Source: Clostridia bacterium
GTDB taxonomy: Bacteria; Bacillota; Sulfobacillia; SLMV01
DNA length: 20,381 nt
Direction: 5' to 3'
Assembly: GCA_003554565.1 (NCBI GenBank)
Contig: PWGR01000152.1
Coordinates: 1 to 20,381, forward strand
Shown: positions 9,113 through 16,422 of the stretch, in pieces
Numbering within the stretch: the stretch's first letter is position 1
How the letters are laid out: each line of letters opens with the position of its first letter
Made by a program: the position numbers and the translations under genes
Notes under the pieces: generated by a model
What the model was told of the DNA's origin: nothing
Databases searched by the model: none
What the model saw: only the letters and a program-made list of their open reading frames with translations

Positions 9113-10478
9113 TCGCATGATTGCCGCCAGTTTTCGCGCAGCAGTGGATCTGTGCTGGCTGGTCCCGGCAATTCATCTCCTAGAAGTGAACCGCCATACT
9201 ACCGAGACGACTTTTGTTGTCGCTTCACTTCTGATCCCCGCACTTTACGGGTCACTTGTCGTACATCTCCGACCGTCCACTTCCGGCCGCAACATGGCCA
9301 TGTCCATCTTCGCCGCGATCTGGATCGGCATGTCCTGGTGGCTGCATAACCGGGGGATCCTGTCTGAGGGGCTGTTTGGAGAGGCGTATACTTATTCCCT
9401 GCTGTCACTGGTCATTTTCGGGCTGTGTGTGGAGCGGGGACTGCGGGCCGCAAGCTCCATCGATGCCCAGGCAAAGGTCCCCATGATCCTTTACAGCACC
9501 TCGCTTACGACGATCATTCTACTCGCCCTTCGGTACACGCACCATGTTGCCCTGCTGTGGCCGGTTCTCCTCCTTCCCCTGTGTCTGGTGGGCGCCTCAG
9601 TCGCCTCCCGCGCGCATATCATCGCCCCGACTGTTGACTCAAGGGAGCTGGGGTGGAGGTCCCGCTGGATCATAATCGTCGCTCTCGTGGTAGTGCCATT
9701 TGCGGCCGCCCTGCTGCTCATCGGACTGTCCACACCTGGTTTTTGGAACATGGTGGGGGCAGCCCTGTTCAGGATCTGGTCCGTTGTCGCCCAGGTCATA
9801 GTCTACGCAGCGTACCCATTTGCCTACATAGGATACCTTCTGTACCGTCTTCTGAAACCCCTGATGCCGGAGGATGTGGATCCCGGGGAGATGGAACCCA
9901 CCGGCCCGCCAGATATGGACGAGTTCATGGCTCCCGAGGACCCTCTTCTGGGTGATATCCTGACCATCATCGTGCGTGTGCTGATTTTCGCCGTGGCCGC
10001 AGCACTGGTGGTGTGGATCATCCGCAACCTGCGCCATACACCCTCACGCGAGGCAGAGGCTGAATGGAAAGAGGAACGATCCTCCCTGTGGGATCCCGAC
10101 GCTTTTAATCGCAGAATCCGTGATCTTCTGCGCGGTCGCGAGGAAGCACCCCACCAGTACCGCACCCGCACAGAACGAATTGTCCGTGAACTGTTCCGTG
10201 AATTTGCAAAGAATAACGCCCCCCGCACCGGGGTCCGATACCCGCCTTACTGGACGCCGCGAGTGTTCTGTATGGAAGTCATCCGGGCAGCCCGCGCAAC
10301 CGCCACTGTAACTGGTGAGCAGATCAGAGAATTGCTGTGGGGATACGAAACCGCCCGGTACGGCCCCCCAGTGGAACGCGACGATGTGGTGCGCCGCTCA
10401 GAGGAGGCCATGGAGCAGCTGCGCCGGGTGCCACCAGAACGGTACGAAGAGGATGATCAGGGCGATGGGGGGAGATAG
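9081..10478 (+). CDS. Polytopic membrane protein with C-terminal DUF4129-like domain
   Basis: Third member of the MoxR-DUF58 operon, 465 residues from the TTG start. Roughly seven to eight hydrophobic segments fill residues 20-258, and another lies at about 291-315. The cytoplasmic C-terminus (about 355-430) matches the DUF4129 style: a helical stretch with VRELFREFAK, then a TPRVFCMEVIR block, then a helix ending in WGYETARYG. In many bacteria this operon position is held by a protein with TM helices, a transglutaminase-like domain and DUF4129. I find no Cys-His-Asp transglutaminase core here: the region between the helices is a short acidic, proline-rich linker (about 263-288). It is either a family variant without the enzyme domain or a reduced form. 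Its stop overlaps the convergent phosphoesterase gene by 22 bp. Confidence 0.82.
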   Translation: MQTNGVTLLSNRMIAASFRAAVDLCWLVPAIHLLEVNRHTTETTFVVASLLIPALYGSLVVHLRPSTSGRNMAMSIFAAIWIGMSWWLHNRGILSEGLFGEAYTYSLLSLVIFGLCVERGLRAASSIDAQAKVPMILYSTSLTTIILLALRYTHHVALLWPVLLLPLCLVGASVASRAHIIAPTVDSRELGWRSRWIIIVALVVVPFAAALLLIGLSTPGFWNMVGAALFRIWSVVAQVIVYAAYPFAYIGYLLYRLLKPLMPEDVDPGEMEPTGPPDMDEFMAPEDPLLGDILTIIVRVLIFAVAAALVVWIIRNLRHTPSREAEAEWKEERSSLWDPDAFNRRIRDLLRGREEAPHQYRTRTERIVRELFREFAKNNAPRTGVRYPPYWTPRVFCMEVIRAARATATVTGEQIRELLWGYETARYGPPVERDDVVRRSEEAMEQLRRVPPERYEEDDQGDGGR

Positions 10479-11851
10479 ATCTCCCGTTTGATGGTCGTGT
10501 TGTCCAGATCCGGAGTTAACGCGATACTGTCGACGGCGACCAATCTGACGCTGTCGGCGTCACGGGAGAAATGCAAAAGCAGCGCGGTGTGGGGAGTTTC
10601 GCTTTCAGTCATGAATCCCCGCACACCTGATGCCCCGGTTGTGCCCGGATCCAGATGCAGGGCGTCATCTGTCTCTCGCACCTGCAGTCGGTGCGTGTGA
10701 CCCGAAAGCACCGCCCGCACAGACGGCATGGCCTCCAGTCCCTGCACGGCTTGCGGATGATGAGCCACCAGCATGACGAACGAACCGGGGTGCATGGCAT
10801 TGGCATCGCGTACTGCCGCCCGGTACTTATCCCGCAGGTCAGCGATCTCCTCCCCTGAGGCCTCGGCAGGAGCCTGGCGAAAGGCCGAAGGATCGGGAAA
10901 ACCGGCCAGGACCAGCCCGTCCATTTCATAGGTGCCGTCCAGAACTACCACATTATCGATCGAATCCATTTTCTCCACCACCAACGGAGTCTCATGATTT
11001 CCCGGGACAAAGATGTATGGAACATCCAGCTGGCCGATCTGATCGACTATCCTGGCCTCGACTGGTGTCCCCCAGTCAGTAAGATCTCCCAGATCGACAA
11101 CTGCCTGCACAGGATAGACGTCAGTCATGCCCCGCACAAAATCCAGGGCCGGGACATGGTTGTGAACATCAGCAACCAACAGTAGAGAGAACTTCTCCTG
11201 CCCGAAACCATCCAACCCACCGGATGTCCCCCACTGCTCGTAAAGGCCCATAAGATTCGCACCCAGCAATCTCATCTGGCGGCGCAGATCCTCCAGCTGG
11301 TCCATACTCTGCTGCAGCGTCTCGAACGCACCAGGGAATGTTGCCACGGGCCCGTCCAGGGCATACTCATCAAAGGCGTCAACATTATAGGTGGCAAAGA
11401 CAGAGGAAGCGAGAACAGCCACCATTACCATCCCGCCCGCAAAGGCTGTGATCAAATACGAGCAATGCCGCAGGTTTGCCGCCAGAACTATTCCGGTGGC
11501 CAGGGTGCCGGTGGCCAGCATCAGGGAAATCACGTAAAGAGCAGCTTCTCTGGCCAGCTGTTGCTGCAGGTTCATGAACAACGCTCCGGTTGCGGCACCG
11601 TCCAGAACAGCAGAGAGGGCCTGCAGCTCGACCTCCTGCAGGGAGATTTCGATCTGAATAGGAATAGAGTGGGTAGTGGCGGTTACACTCCCAACCGGGG
11701 GTACGTTCAGTCGGGTCCCGCCATCTGCGCTCACTGCCAGCCTGAGCTTGAGATCGAAGCCATCCCAGCTTACGTCCCGGGTGCTGAAGAACTGCAGGCA
11801 CAGCAGTAGGGCAGCAATTACCGCCAGGACCAACACGACCCACTTAGGCAA
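10457..11851 (-). CDS. Membrane-anchored calcineurin-like metallophosphoesterase
   Basis: Dinuclear-metal phosphoesterase with an N-terminal membrane part; 464 residues. Hydrophobic segments lie at about 4-21, 103-125 and 132-153, with an extracytoplasmic-looking region between the first two. The phosphoesterase domain begins near 221. All five metal motifs are visible: ADVHNH (D228/H230), DLGDLTD (D256), PGNHE (N285/H286), AHH (H364/H365) and SGHTHR (H385/H387). The TTG start at 11851 is chosen because GGGGAGGGG ends 5 nt before it and the hydrophobic anchor follows at once; the longer frame from 11968 would overlap the upstream gene. Last gene of the SteA operon. The substrate is unknown; related proteins act on phospholipid- or prenyl-linked phosphates and other esters. 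Confidence 0.88.
   Translation of the reverse strand: MPKWVVLVLAVIAALLLCLQFFSTRDVSWDGFDLKLRLAVSADGGTRLNVPPVGSVTATTHSIPIQIEISLQEVELQALSAVLDGAATGALFMNLQQQLAREAALYVISLMLATGTLATGIVLAANLRHCSYLITAFAGGMVMVAVLASSVFATYNVDAFDEYALDGPVATFPGAFETLQQSMDQLEDLRRQMRLLGANLMGLYEQWGTSGGLDGFGQEKFSLLLVADVHNHVPALDFVRGMTDVYPVQAVVDLGDLTDWGTPVEARIVDQIGQLDVPYIFVPGNHETPLVVEKMDSIDNVVVLDGTYEMDGLVLAGFPDPSAFRQAPAEASGEEIADLRDKYRAAVRDANAMHPGSFVMLVAHHPQAVQGLEAMPSVRAVLSGHTHRLQVRETDDALHLDPGTTGASGVRGFMTESETPHTALLLHFSRDADSVRLVAVDSIALTPDLDNTTIKREIYLPPSP
10470..10485. terminator. Hairpin between two convergent genes
   Basis: GGGAGA-TAGA-TCTCCC forms a perfect 6-bp stem at the convergent ends, with the TAG stop of the plus-strand gene in the loop. 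Only a short GTTTG follows on the plus side and there is no U-run, so it is at best a weak or Rho-assisted terminator. Confidence 0.35.
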
Positions 11852-11945
11852 AGTTTCCCCTCCCCGGAAAGTGATGCGGTTGCTACTCGAGACTAACGGG
11901 GAAGGGACGATCCTGACAATGTAGGATTGGTACCAGGCGAGGAGC

Positions 11946-12755
11946 TCACTTCCACTCGGGACGACCAAGCCGATCCAGATAGCTCAACACAGCTGATCGT
12001 TGAATCACCGTGCTGAAACCAACTCCATCGGCCAAAAATTGCGCGACGCAAAGAAATCCAAGCAGGATCCACAGAACTGATGATGACATGAAAGTCACGC
12101 AGGCAGCACCCAACATGGCACCCCATCCATTGGCACCAGCATCACCCATCATATATCTGCCGCACAAGTCTCCGAAAGCGAAAACGACGAGTGGAATCAC
12201 CAGAACCGCGCCAGCCGGTCCCCATAAACGCTCTTCTGCTAAAGTGAGAACACATGAAACCAGCATCAGTCCTTTCACCGCCCGCCCCGGGGCAAGGTCC
12301 AGACCGTTGATGAAGTTGGCAGACAGGGCAACAATCATGACGTTCCGCACTGCCTCGATGAAAGTGCCCGCCGCGGGGCCGACCGTGAAGGCGGCAATCA
12401 CACCACCTCCGAGAAGCTTTACCGCTCCCGATGTAAGGCTACCCTGCGCCAACTGCCGCATGTGCCCGTGCCAGCCCTTTATCTTTCGCTGCCGGGCATC
12501 GGAGCAGGCCGAAAAATCATCGTAAAGGCCTACAACGGCAAAACCCACTGCCGCAGCAGGTATGGCCAGATTCTCCTCACCCAGAACCATCAGGATGATC
12601 ACTGCCTGCAGACCTATCAGGCAAAAAGCGACGCCTGTAGGAATTCTCCATCCCGCCGAGTTCTCCCGTAACAACCCGCACGTCCTGGCCCATTCCCGGC
12701 TGAATGCACAGACGAAAAATGAAACACCGAGGAGCATCAGCAGAAACCCAACCAC
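11946..12755 (-). CDS. MraY/WecA-like phosphoglycosyltransferase (GT family 4 type)
   Basis: Integral membrane enzyme of the polyprenyl-phosphate sugar-1-phosphate transferase superfamily; 269 residues, almost all hydrophobic segments. Superfamily landmarks are GLYDD (Asp79/80, cytoplasmic loop), KGWHGH (about 93-98), NFINGLDLAPGRAVKG (about 147-162, equivalent to the N-x-x-x-x-x-DG loop) and GDAGANGWG (about 204-212). The 'NLLDLRPGRALK'-type loop marks a divergent subgroup seen in Gram-positive bacteria rather than true MraY. The protein is shorter than MraY, with fewer helices. It probably transfers a sugar phosphate from a UDP-sugar to a lipid carrier. The GTG start has GAAGGTG upstream; only 3 nt separate it from the preceding gene. 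A 94-nt gap to the phosphoesterase gene follows. Confidence 0.85.
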   Translation of the reverse strand: MVGFLLMLLGVSFFVCAFSREWARTCGLLRENSAGWRIPTGVAFCLIGLQAVIILMVLGEENLAIPAAAVGFAVVGLYDDFSACSDARQRKIKGWHGHMRQLAQGSLTSGAVKLLGGGVIAAFTVGPAAGTFIEAVRNVMIVALSANFINGLDLAPGRAVKGLMLVSCVLTLAEERLWGPAGAVLVIPLVVFAFGDLCGRYMMGDAGANGWGAMLGAACVTFMSSSVLWILLGFLCVAQFLADGVGFSTVIQRSAVLSYLDRLGRPEWK

Positions 12756-12758
12756 CGG

Positions 12759-13463
12759 CTACACCTTCTCCCAGCGGCGGCGGTCCGCCCACATCATCCA
12801 CAGAAACCCACACAAGACATCCCACAGCTGCCGGGCCCGGTGCAGAACATCGCCCCACTGCATTCCGGTAGCACGGTGCTGCATCGCGGTATCGATCTCG
12901 CGGAGCCGGAAACCGGCCCGCAGTGCCCGGGCGGTAAAGACTGCCTCAGCGCCAAATCCGGGTGCACATGGACCGCTGGCATTCCAGACCTCCGCGCGGA
13001 AAGCTCTCTGACCGGAGAGAGGCGCTTCCACCGAGATGCCGGATATCTTTCTAATCACCCACCTCGCAAGGCCAACAACCAGACCGAAGCCCCCCCCGGA
13101 AGCAGAGGCCGGAAAGCGTGCGGTCACCAGATCTGCCTCCCCGGCGAGAATCGGCCGTATGAGGCGGGAGATTTGCCTGGAGGTATATCCCAGATCAGCA
13201 TCGCAGAAGACATATGCCCTTGCCCCCCGTCCGGCCAGAAGACGCATACCATGATTCAAGGCGAATCCTTTGCCACGATTTGTCGCGAGACGGCTCAGCA
13301 GGATTTCACCGCGGAAGCGCGATGCTACCACCTTGGCAGTACTATCGCGCGAACCATCATCCACCACCAGCACCCCATCAAGCTCAGCGATGCTGCGGAG
13401 GCCCCGAATTGTCTGACATATGCGATCCTCCTCATTGAAGGCCGGCACCACGGCAAATATCAT
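12759..13463 (-). CDS. Family 2 glycosyltransferase (DPM/polyprenyl-sugar type)
   Basis: GT-A fold glycosyltransferase, 234 residues, predicted cytoplasmic or membrane-associated. Motifs: VVPAFNEE (about 5-12) at the nucleotide site, VVDDGSRDST (about 33-42), NRGKGFALNHG (about 62-72), CDADLGY with the metal-binding DxD (about 87-93), and PLSGQRAFR (about 148-156), in the place of the acceptor loop of dolichyl-phosphate-mannose-like enzymes. No transmembrane tail is evident, only an aromatic stretch (FLWMMWADRRRW) at the end. The ATG at 13463 is separated by one nucleotide from the steA stop and has GGGGG upstream; the longer frame from 13592 overlaps steA and starts with cysteine-rich nonsense. 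Sits between the SteA-like and MraY-like genes. Confidence 0.9.
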   Translation of the reverse strand: MIFAVVPAFNEEDRICQTIRGLRSIAELDGVLVVDDGSRDSTAKVVASRFRGEILLSRLATNRGKGFALNHGMRLLAGRGARAYVFCDADLGYTSRQISRLIRPILAGEADLVTARFPASASGGGFGLVVGLARWVIRKISGISVEAPLSGQRAFRAEVWNASGPCAPGFGAEAVFTARALRAGFRLREIDTAMQHRATGMQWGDVLHRARQLWDVLCGFLWMMWADRRRWEKV

Positions 13464-13464
13464 C

Positions 13465-14625
13465 TCAACCCCCCGCAGTGAGGACGCGCACGTGCAGGGC
13501 CAATAACCGCAGCAGCAGGCTAAAGCTGGGTGAAAGCCAGAGTACTGCCAGGGCCGGGGCGAGACCCGCTGCCAGGAGCAAGAGCACCTCACCGGTGCGC
13601 GGGCGGGTGCGGTAGAGCTGGCTCACCCCCTTGGCGTCCACGAGACGATCGCCTATGCGCAGGCGCACCAGAACCGTGCTGGCCATGCCTGGACGTCCCT
13701 TCTCCAGGAACTCGACAGGATCTGTGTGCGTCCCCACTGCAACGATGAGGCTGGCTCCGGCCAGGTGGGCCAACAGCAGGGCAGCGTCTTCGCTGGTACC
13801 CAGAACACAGAATCTGCTGGCGGACAGCCCCAAATCCCTGAGCCGATTCAGTCCCGGCGCTGAGCCGTCCGGGTAGGCGTGTACCACCAGCTCGCACCCG
13901 CAGTTTGCAGCACGGCGGAGCACCTCGTCGCTGACACTATCCATGTCGCCCAGAAGCACGTCCGGAAGCCAGCCGGCCTCTGCCAGGGCGTCGGCCGCCC
14001 CATCCACAGCCACGATGGCCGGATCCTGCTCCAGAACATAGCTGCGCACGGCTCGAATGTCCTCACGATAGTTGCGCCCGCGCACCACCACGAGCGCGGG
14101 TCGACCTTTCAGATCGCACTTAAGTCTGGGCAAATTGGGCTCCTCCAACAGCAGAGACTTCTCGCGCCGCGCAAACCGCAAGGTATTATCCACAAAGGCC
14201 TCCAGACGATGGCTTCTACGTTTTTGCGCGGCCCCCATCCGACGCTTCAGTCCTTCAAGTGTCAGGCGGTGCCCCTGTGCAACCGCCCGTCCCCCGAGAT
14301 AAACCTGATCACCGCGAATCACGACCCGGGCACCTTCCCGCAACTGCAGCATTTCGCCATCCACCCGATCGAGCATCACCACTCCCGCCTCTATAAGCAT
14401 GCGTGGGCCGGGTGTACAGAATCCCCCAGTGAACGAACGCTCCGTATTCAGTACTGCACTGACCCCGCACCTGATCAGGTCCTCGGCCACCACTGAATCC
14501 AGATCCGGGTGCGAAACAAGGGCGACATCACCGCGGCGAAGACGGTGAATCAACTGTTTAGTTCGCCTATCTCTACAGATACGGCCGGCGGTGATCTCGT
14601 GCAAAAAAATGCATCCTCTCGCCAT
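13465..14625 (-). CDS. steA: SteA-like putative cytokinetic ring protein (TPK-like domain)
   Basis: A 386-residue protein resembling SteA, known in Actinobacteria as a division-associated protein and widespread in Bacillota. The N-terminal domain has GRICRDRRTKQLIHRLRRG then DVALVSHPDLDSVVAEDLI (about 14-51) and NTERSFTGGFCTPGP (about 60-74). The middle is a thiamin-pyrophosphokinase-like fold with VDGAADALAEAGWLPDVLLG and GDMDSVSDE (about 208-234). A GTHTDPVEFLEKGRPGMAST block follows at about 298-317. The C-terminus carries hydrophobic segments (about 346-376), so it should be membrane-tethered. The ATG has AAGGAG only 3 nt upstream, which is short; an in-frame TTG at codon 8 with GAGAGG about 10 nt before is an alternative. 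Leads a run with two glycosyltransferases and a phosphoesterase. Confidence 0.9.
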   Translation of the reverse strand: MARGCIFLHEITAGRICRDRRTKQLIHRLRRGDVALVSHPDLDSVVAEDLIRCGVSAVLNTERSFTGGFCTPGPRMLIEAGVVMLDRVDGEMLQLREGARVVIRGDQVYLGGRAVAQGHRLTLEGLKRRMGAAQKRRSHRLEAFVDNTLRFARREKSLLLEEPNLPRLKCDLKGRPALVVVRGRNYREDIRAVRSYVLEQDPAIVAVDGAADALAEAGWLPDVLLGDMDSVSDEVLRRAANCGCELVVHAYPDGSAPGLNRLRDLGLSASRFCVLGTSEDAALLLAHLAGASLIVAVGTHTDPVEFLEKGRPGMASTVLVRLRIGDRLVDAKGVSQLYRTRPRTGEVLLLLAAGLAPALAVLWLSPSFSLLLRLLALHVRVLTAGG

Positions 14626-14665
14626 CGGCTCCTTAGGCAGTATGCCCGAAGAGAATCACACAATT

Positions 14666-14767
14666 TCACAAAATGGAGGGTTTCCGCAGATTACAATTTT
14701 CATGCGCCAAGGGGGCCAGTCTCCCTCCTTTGGGGATCACACGCATGCCATCAAAACGCCAAAACAT
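14666..14767 (-). CDS. Possible 33-residue small protein or leader upstream of steA
   Basis: A short frame on the steA strand, starting MFWRFDGMRVIPKGG and ending NLRKPSIL. Its ATG is preceded by a near-perfect AGGAGG with a 7-nt spacer. It ends 40 nt before steA. The peptide is basic with one cysteine and no membrane segment. I recognise no family. It could be a leader peptide, a real small protein, or chance; the ribosome site is the main support. Confidence 0.4.
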   Translation of the reverse strand: MFWRFDGMRVIPKGGRLAPLAHENCNLRKPSIL

Positions 14768-14821
14768 ACCCTTTCCTCCTACCAGACTTAAATGTATTAA
14801 TAAAATATTATGATTTTTATA

Positions 14822-14850
14822 TTGACATCCTATAGCCCATGTTTTAATAT
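14822..14850 (+). promoter_or_regulatory. Near-consensus sigma-A promoter
   Basis: TTGACA (14822-14827), a 17-nt spacer and TAATAT (14845-14850), preceded by a very AT-rich stretch at about 14787-14821 that could act as an UP element. Transcription would start near 14857 and read the small gene at 14894. This is the clearest promoter in the window. Confidence 0.8.
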
Positions 14851-14893
14851 AGCGGTGGAGCGGAAAGAACACCGAAAAGAGGGGGCGTATGAA

Positions 14894-15136
14894 GTGTACT
14901 ATGTGATGCTGCATTCCAACGGGAGGACCGCACTACCGGCGTCCTGTCAGGAATTTCTGCTTAACCAGGAAGTCTTCGTTGAGGAGCACGAATCAACCTC
15001 AATTATAGTCTGCTGCGACATGGAGACAGCGGCTGGAATCATTTCCGGCCTTCGGCGTCTGGGTGGAGTCTGTGACGCAGTATACCTGTCGGCGAGAAAA
15101 CCGGAGGGTCTGTCGAGTTCCGCCACCGGCAGCTGA
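14894..15136 (+). CDS. Small protein of unknown function, 80 aa
   Basis: I do not recognise this protein. The GTG at 14894 follows GAGGGGG with an 8-nt spacer and lies about 37 nt after the predicted transcription start; upstream in-frame codons would begin inside the promoter. The 80-residue product alternates predicted strands and helices: YYVMLHS, then a helix-like segment with PASCQEFLL, a strand SIIVCCD, a helix METAAGIISGLRRLGG and a strand CDAVYLSAR. This could be a small ferredoxin-like alpha/beta fold (inference only). It has four cysteines and no signal peptide or membrane helix. A hairpin begins right at its stop codon, so promoter, gene and terminator form one unit. The sirtuin gene lies 121 nt downstream on the same strand. 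Confidence 0.65.
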   Translation: MYYVMLHSNGRTALPASCQEFLLNQEVFVEEHESTSIIVCCDMETAAGIISGLRRLGGVCDAVYLSARKPEGLSSSATGS

Positions 15137-15168
15137 GCTTCCTTTCGGCCGGGCGAGGAAGCATTTAT
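15137..15168 (+). terminator. Terminator-like hairpin after the small gene
   Basis: GCTTCCT (15137-15143) pairs perfectly with AGGAAGC (15156-15162) around a 12-nt GC-rich loop and is followed by ATTTATTG. The stem starts directly after the TGA. The T-tract is interrupted, so termination may be partial and the sirtuin gene could be read through. Confidence 0.5.
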
Positions 15169-15257
15169 TGTTGACGCTCGTGTCGTTGACTGCGGGCGGG
15201 ATTCCCCGCACCATGGAGGTAAGGAAATTATTCAGCGTTGAAGGGGAGGACAAATCG

Positions 15258-16049
15258 ATGTCACCATCGAAGACGGGCAAACTTGCCGACTGTATTGCGT
15301 CACAGCAGAAAACTGTAATATTTACCGGCGCAGGAATCTCCACCGAATCAGGAATCCCTGACTTCCGCAGCCCTGGAGGAATCTGGGACCAATTTGATCC
15401 CGAGGAGATGACCTACCAGAACTTCATGGCTGATGAGAAGAATCGCAGGAAATACTGGGCCTTTCACCATCAATCCTGGAGGAACATTCGAGATGCCCGG
15501 CCCAATCCTGCACACCGGGCCGTCCGGCAGTTGGAAGACCACTGTGATATCTCGGCAGTCATCACGCAAAACATTGACGGGCTGCACCGCAAAGCCGGAA
15601 CAGATCCTGAGCGATTGCTTGAGCTGCACGGTACCATGTGGCGGGCAGACTGCCTGAGCTGTGGCGAGACTCATCCCTGTGAACAGGCGTTTGATCAGAT
15701 CGACTCAGGAATATCAGTGCCGCGCTGCCCGGTCTGTGAGGGAGATCTCAAACCCGGCACCGTGGCTTTCGGCGAACCCCTTCCCAAGAATGTAATGGTC
15801 CGCGCCCAGAAGGCAGCGGTAAGCTGCGAAGTATTCATCGCGGTTGGTTCATCCTTGACCGTCTATCCAGCCGCTTTCCTTCCAGAGATGGCGGTAAACG
15901 CTGGCGCGAATGTGGCGATCATAAATCGCGACCCGACCCCCCTGGATTCAATGGCCCACCTCGTCTCACATGGTAAGGCCGGCGAAATTCTGCCGGAGGT
16001 AGTACGCCATCTGGACGAACAGCAAAGACATCCTCGCCCCGGGTGCTAG
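15258..16049 (+). CDS. cobB: NAD-dependent protein deacylase, Sir2 family
   Basis: Cytoplasmic sirtuin that removes acetyl or other acyl groups from lysines using NAD; 263 residues, a normal bacterial length. Motifs: FTGAGISTESGIPDFRS (about 22-38) for NAD, TQNIDGLH (about 103-110), LELHGT with catalytic His124, the zinc knuckle C132-x2-C135 and C157-x2-C160, VAFGEPLP, VGSSL (about 196-200) and INRDPTP (about 222-228). I start at the ATG at 15258 with AGGGGAGGA about 7 nt upstream; earlier in-frame ATGs (15063, 15213) have no ribosome site. A hairpin with stem TGCGGG/CCCGCA at 15191-15210 lies in the leader. No acetyltransferase or acetyl-CoA synthetase gene is adjacent, so the target is not indicated. 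Confidence 0.95.
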   Translation: MSPSKTGKLADCIASQQKTVIFTGAGISTESGIPDFRSPGGIWDQFDPEEMTYQNFMADEKNRRKYWAFHHQSWRNIRDARPNPAHRAVRQLEDHCDISAVITQNIDGLHRKAGTDPERLLELHGTMWRADCLSCGETHPCEQAFDQIDSGISVPRCPVCEGDLKPGTVAFGEPLPKNVMVRAQKAAVSCEVFIAVGSSLTVYPAAFLPEMAVNAGANVAIINRDPTPLDSMAHLVSHGKAGEILPEVVRHLDEQQRHPRPGC

Positions 16050-16422
16050 ACTCGTACCATATCTGTTCTTGCGGGATTGAGGATAATCGGCTGGCTGAAC
16101 GGAAGGAGCAAGCAGCAAGCCAGCCAGTGGAAACTGCCCACCGGTGCATGTGTCAGCCCGGGCAGCCAGCCCTTCACTCGTAGTTGTGAAATTTCACCTT
16201 CCCTCTCCTCCAGATCATCCAGCAGCGTACCTGTCCGGCATGCAAGATGGCCATACATGATTCGGACGGACGAACCGTAAAATATGAAAAAGAGATACTT
16301 GCCGCGTGTCATAGTAGTGTTTTGCGAAATAATCGGTACACTTTGTCATAAATGAAGGGGAAACATGGCAAACTACTTGATGAATAGACGATGAAGCGGA
16401 AGGTGCTGACAGGGGGAGAGAT
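16050..16422. other. Intergenic region after the sirtuin gene
   Basis: No gene I would defend. An inverted repeat, GGCTGGCT (16089-16096) with AGCCAGCC (16118-16125), could end the sirtuin transcript, but the 21-nt loop and lack of a T-run make this uncertain. A 9-codon frame (MANYLMNRR) at 16365-16394 has AAGGGG upstream and may be a chance leader. The region from about 16280 on is AT-richer and probably contains the promoter of the HTH gene; I could not fix -35 and -10 boxes. Confidence 0.4.

Noticed and set aside
12840..13481. 213-codon plus-strand frame opposite the GT2 gene
   Set aside because: Antisense to a well-supported glycosyltransferase; composition is that of a shadow frame.
14509..14835. 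108-codon plus-strand frame across the steA start and leader
   Set aside because: No ribosome site, runs through the promoter region, no recognisable features.
15191..15210. Hairpin TGCGGG/CCCGCA in the sirtuin leader as a riboswitch
   Set aside because: Only a 6-bp stem with no conserved aptamer pattern that I can recognise.
16046..16312. 88-codon minus-strand frame after the sirtuin gene, with some gamma-glutamylcyclotransferase-like look (FFIFYGSS)
   Set aside because: No ribosome site, overlaps the end of the sirtuin gene, and the similarity does not extend beyond a few residues.
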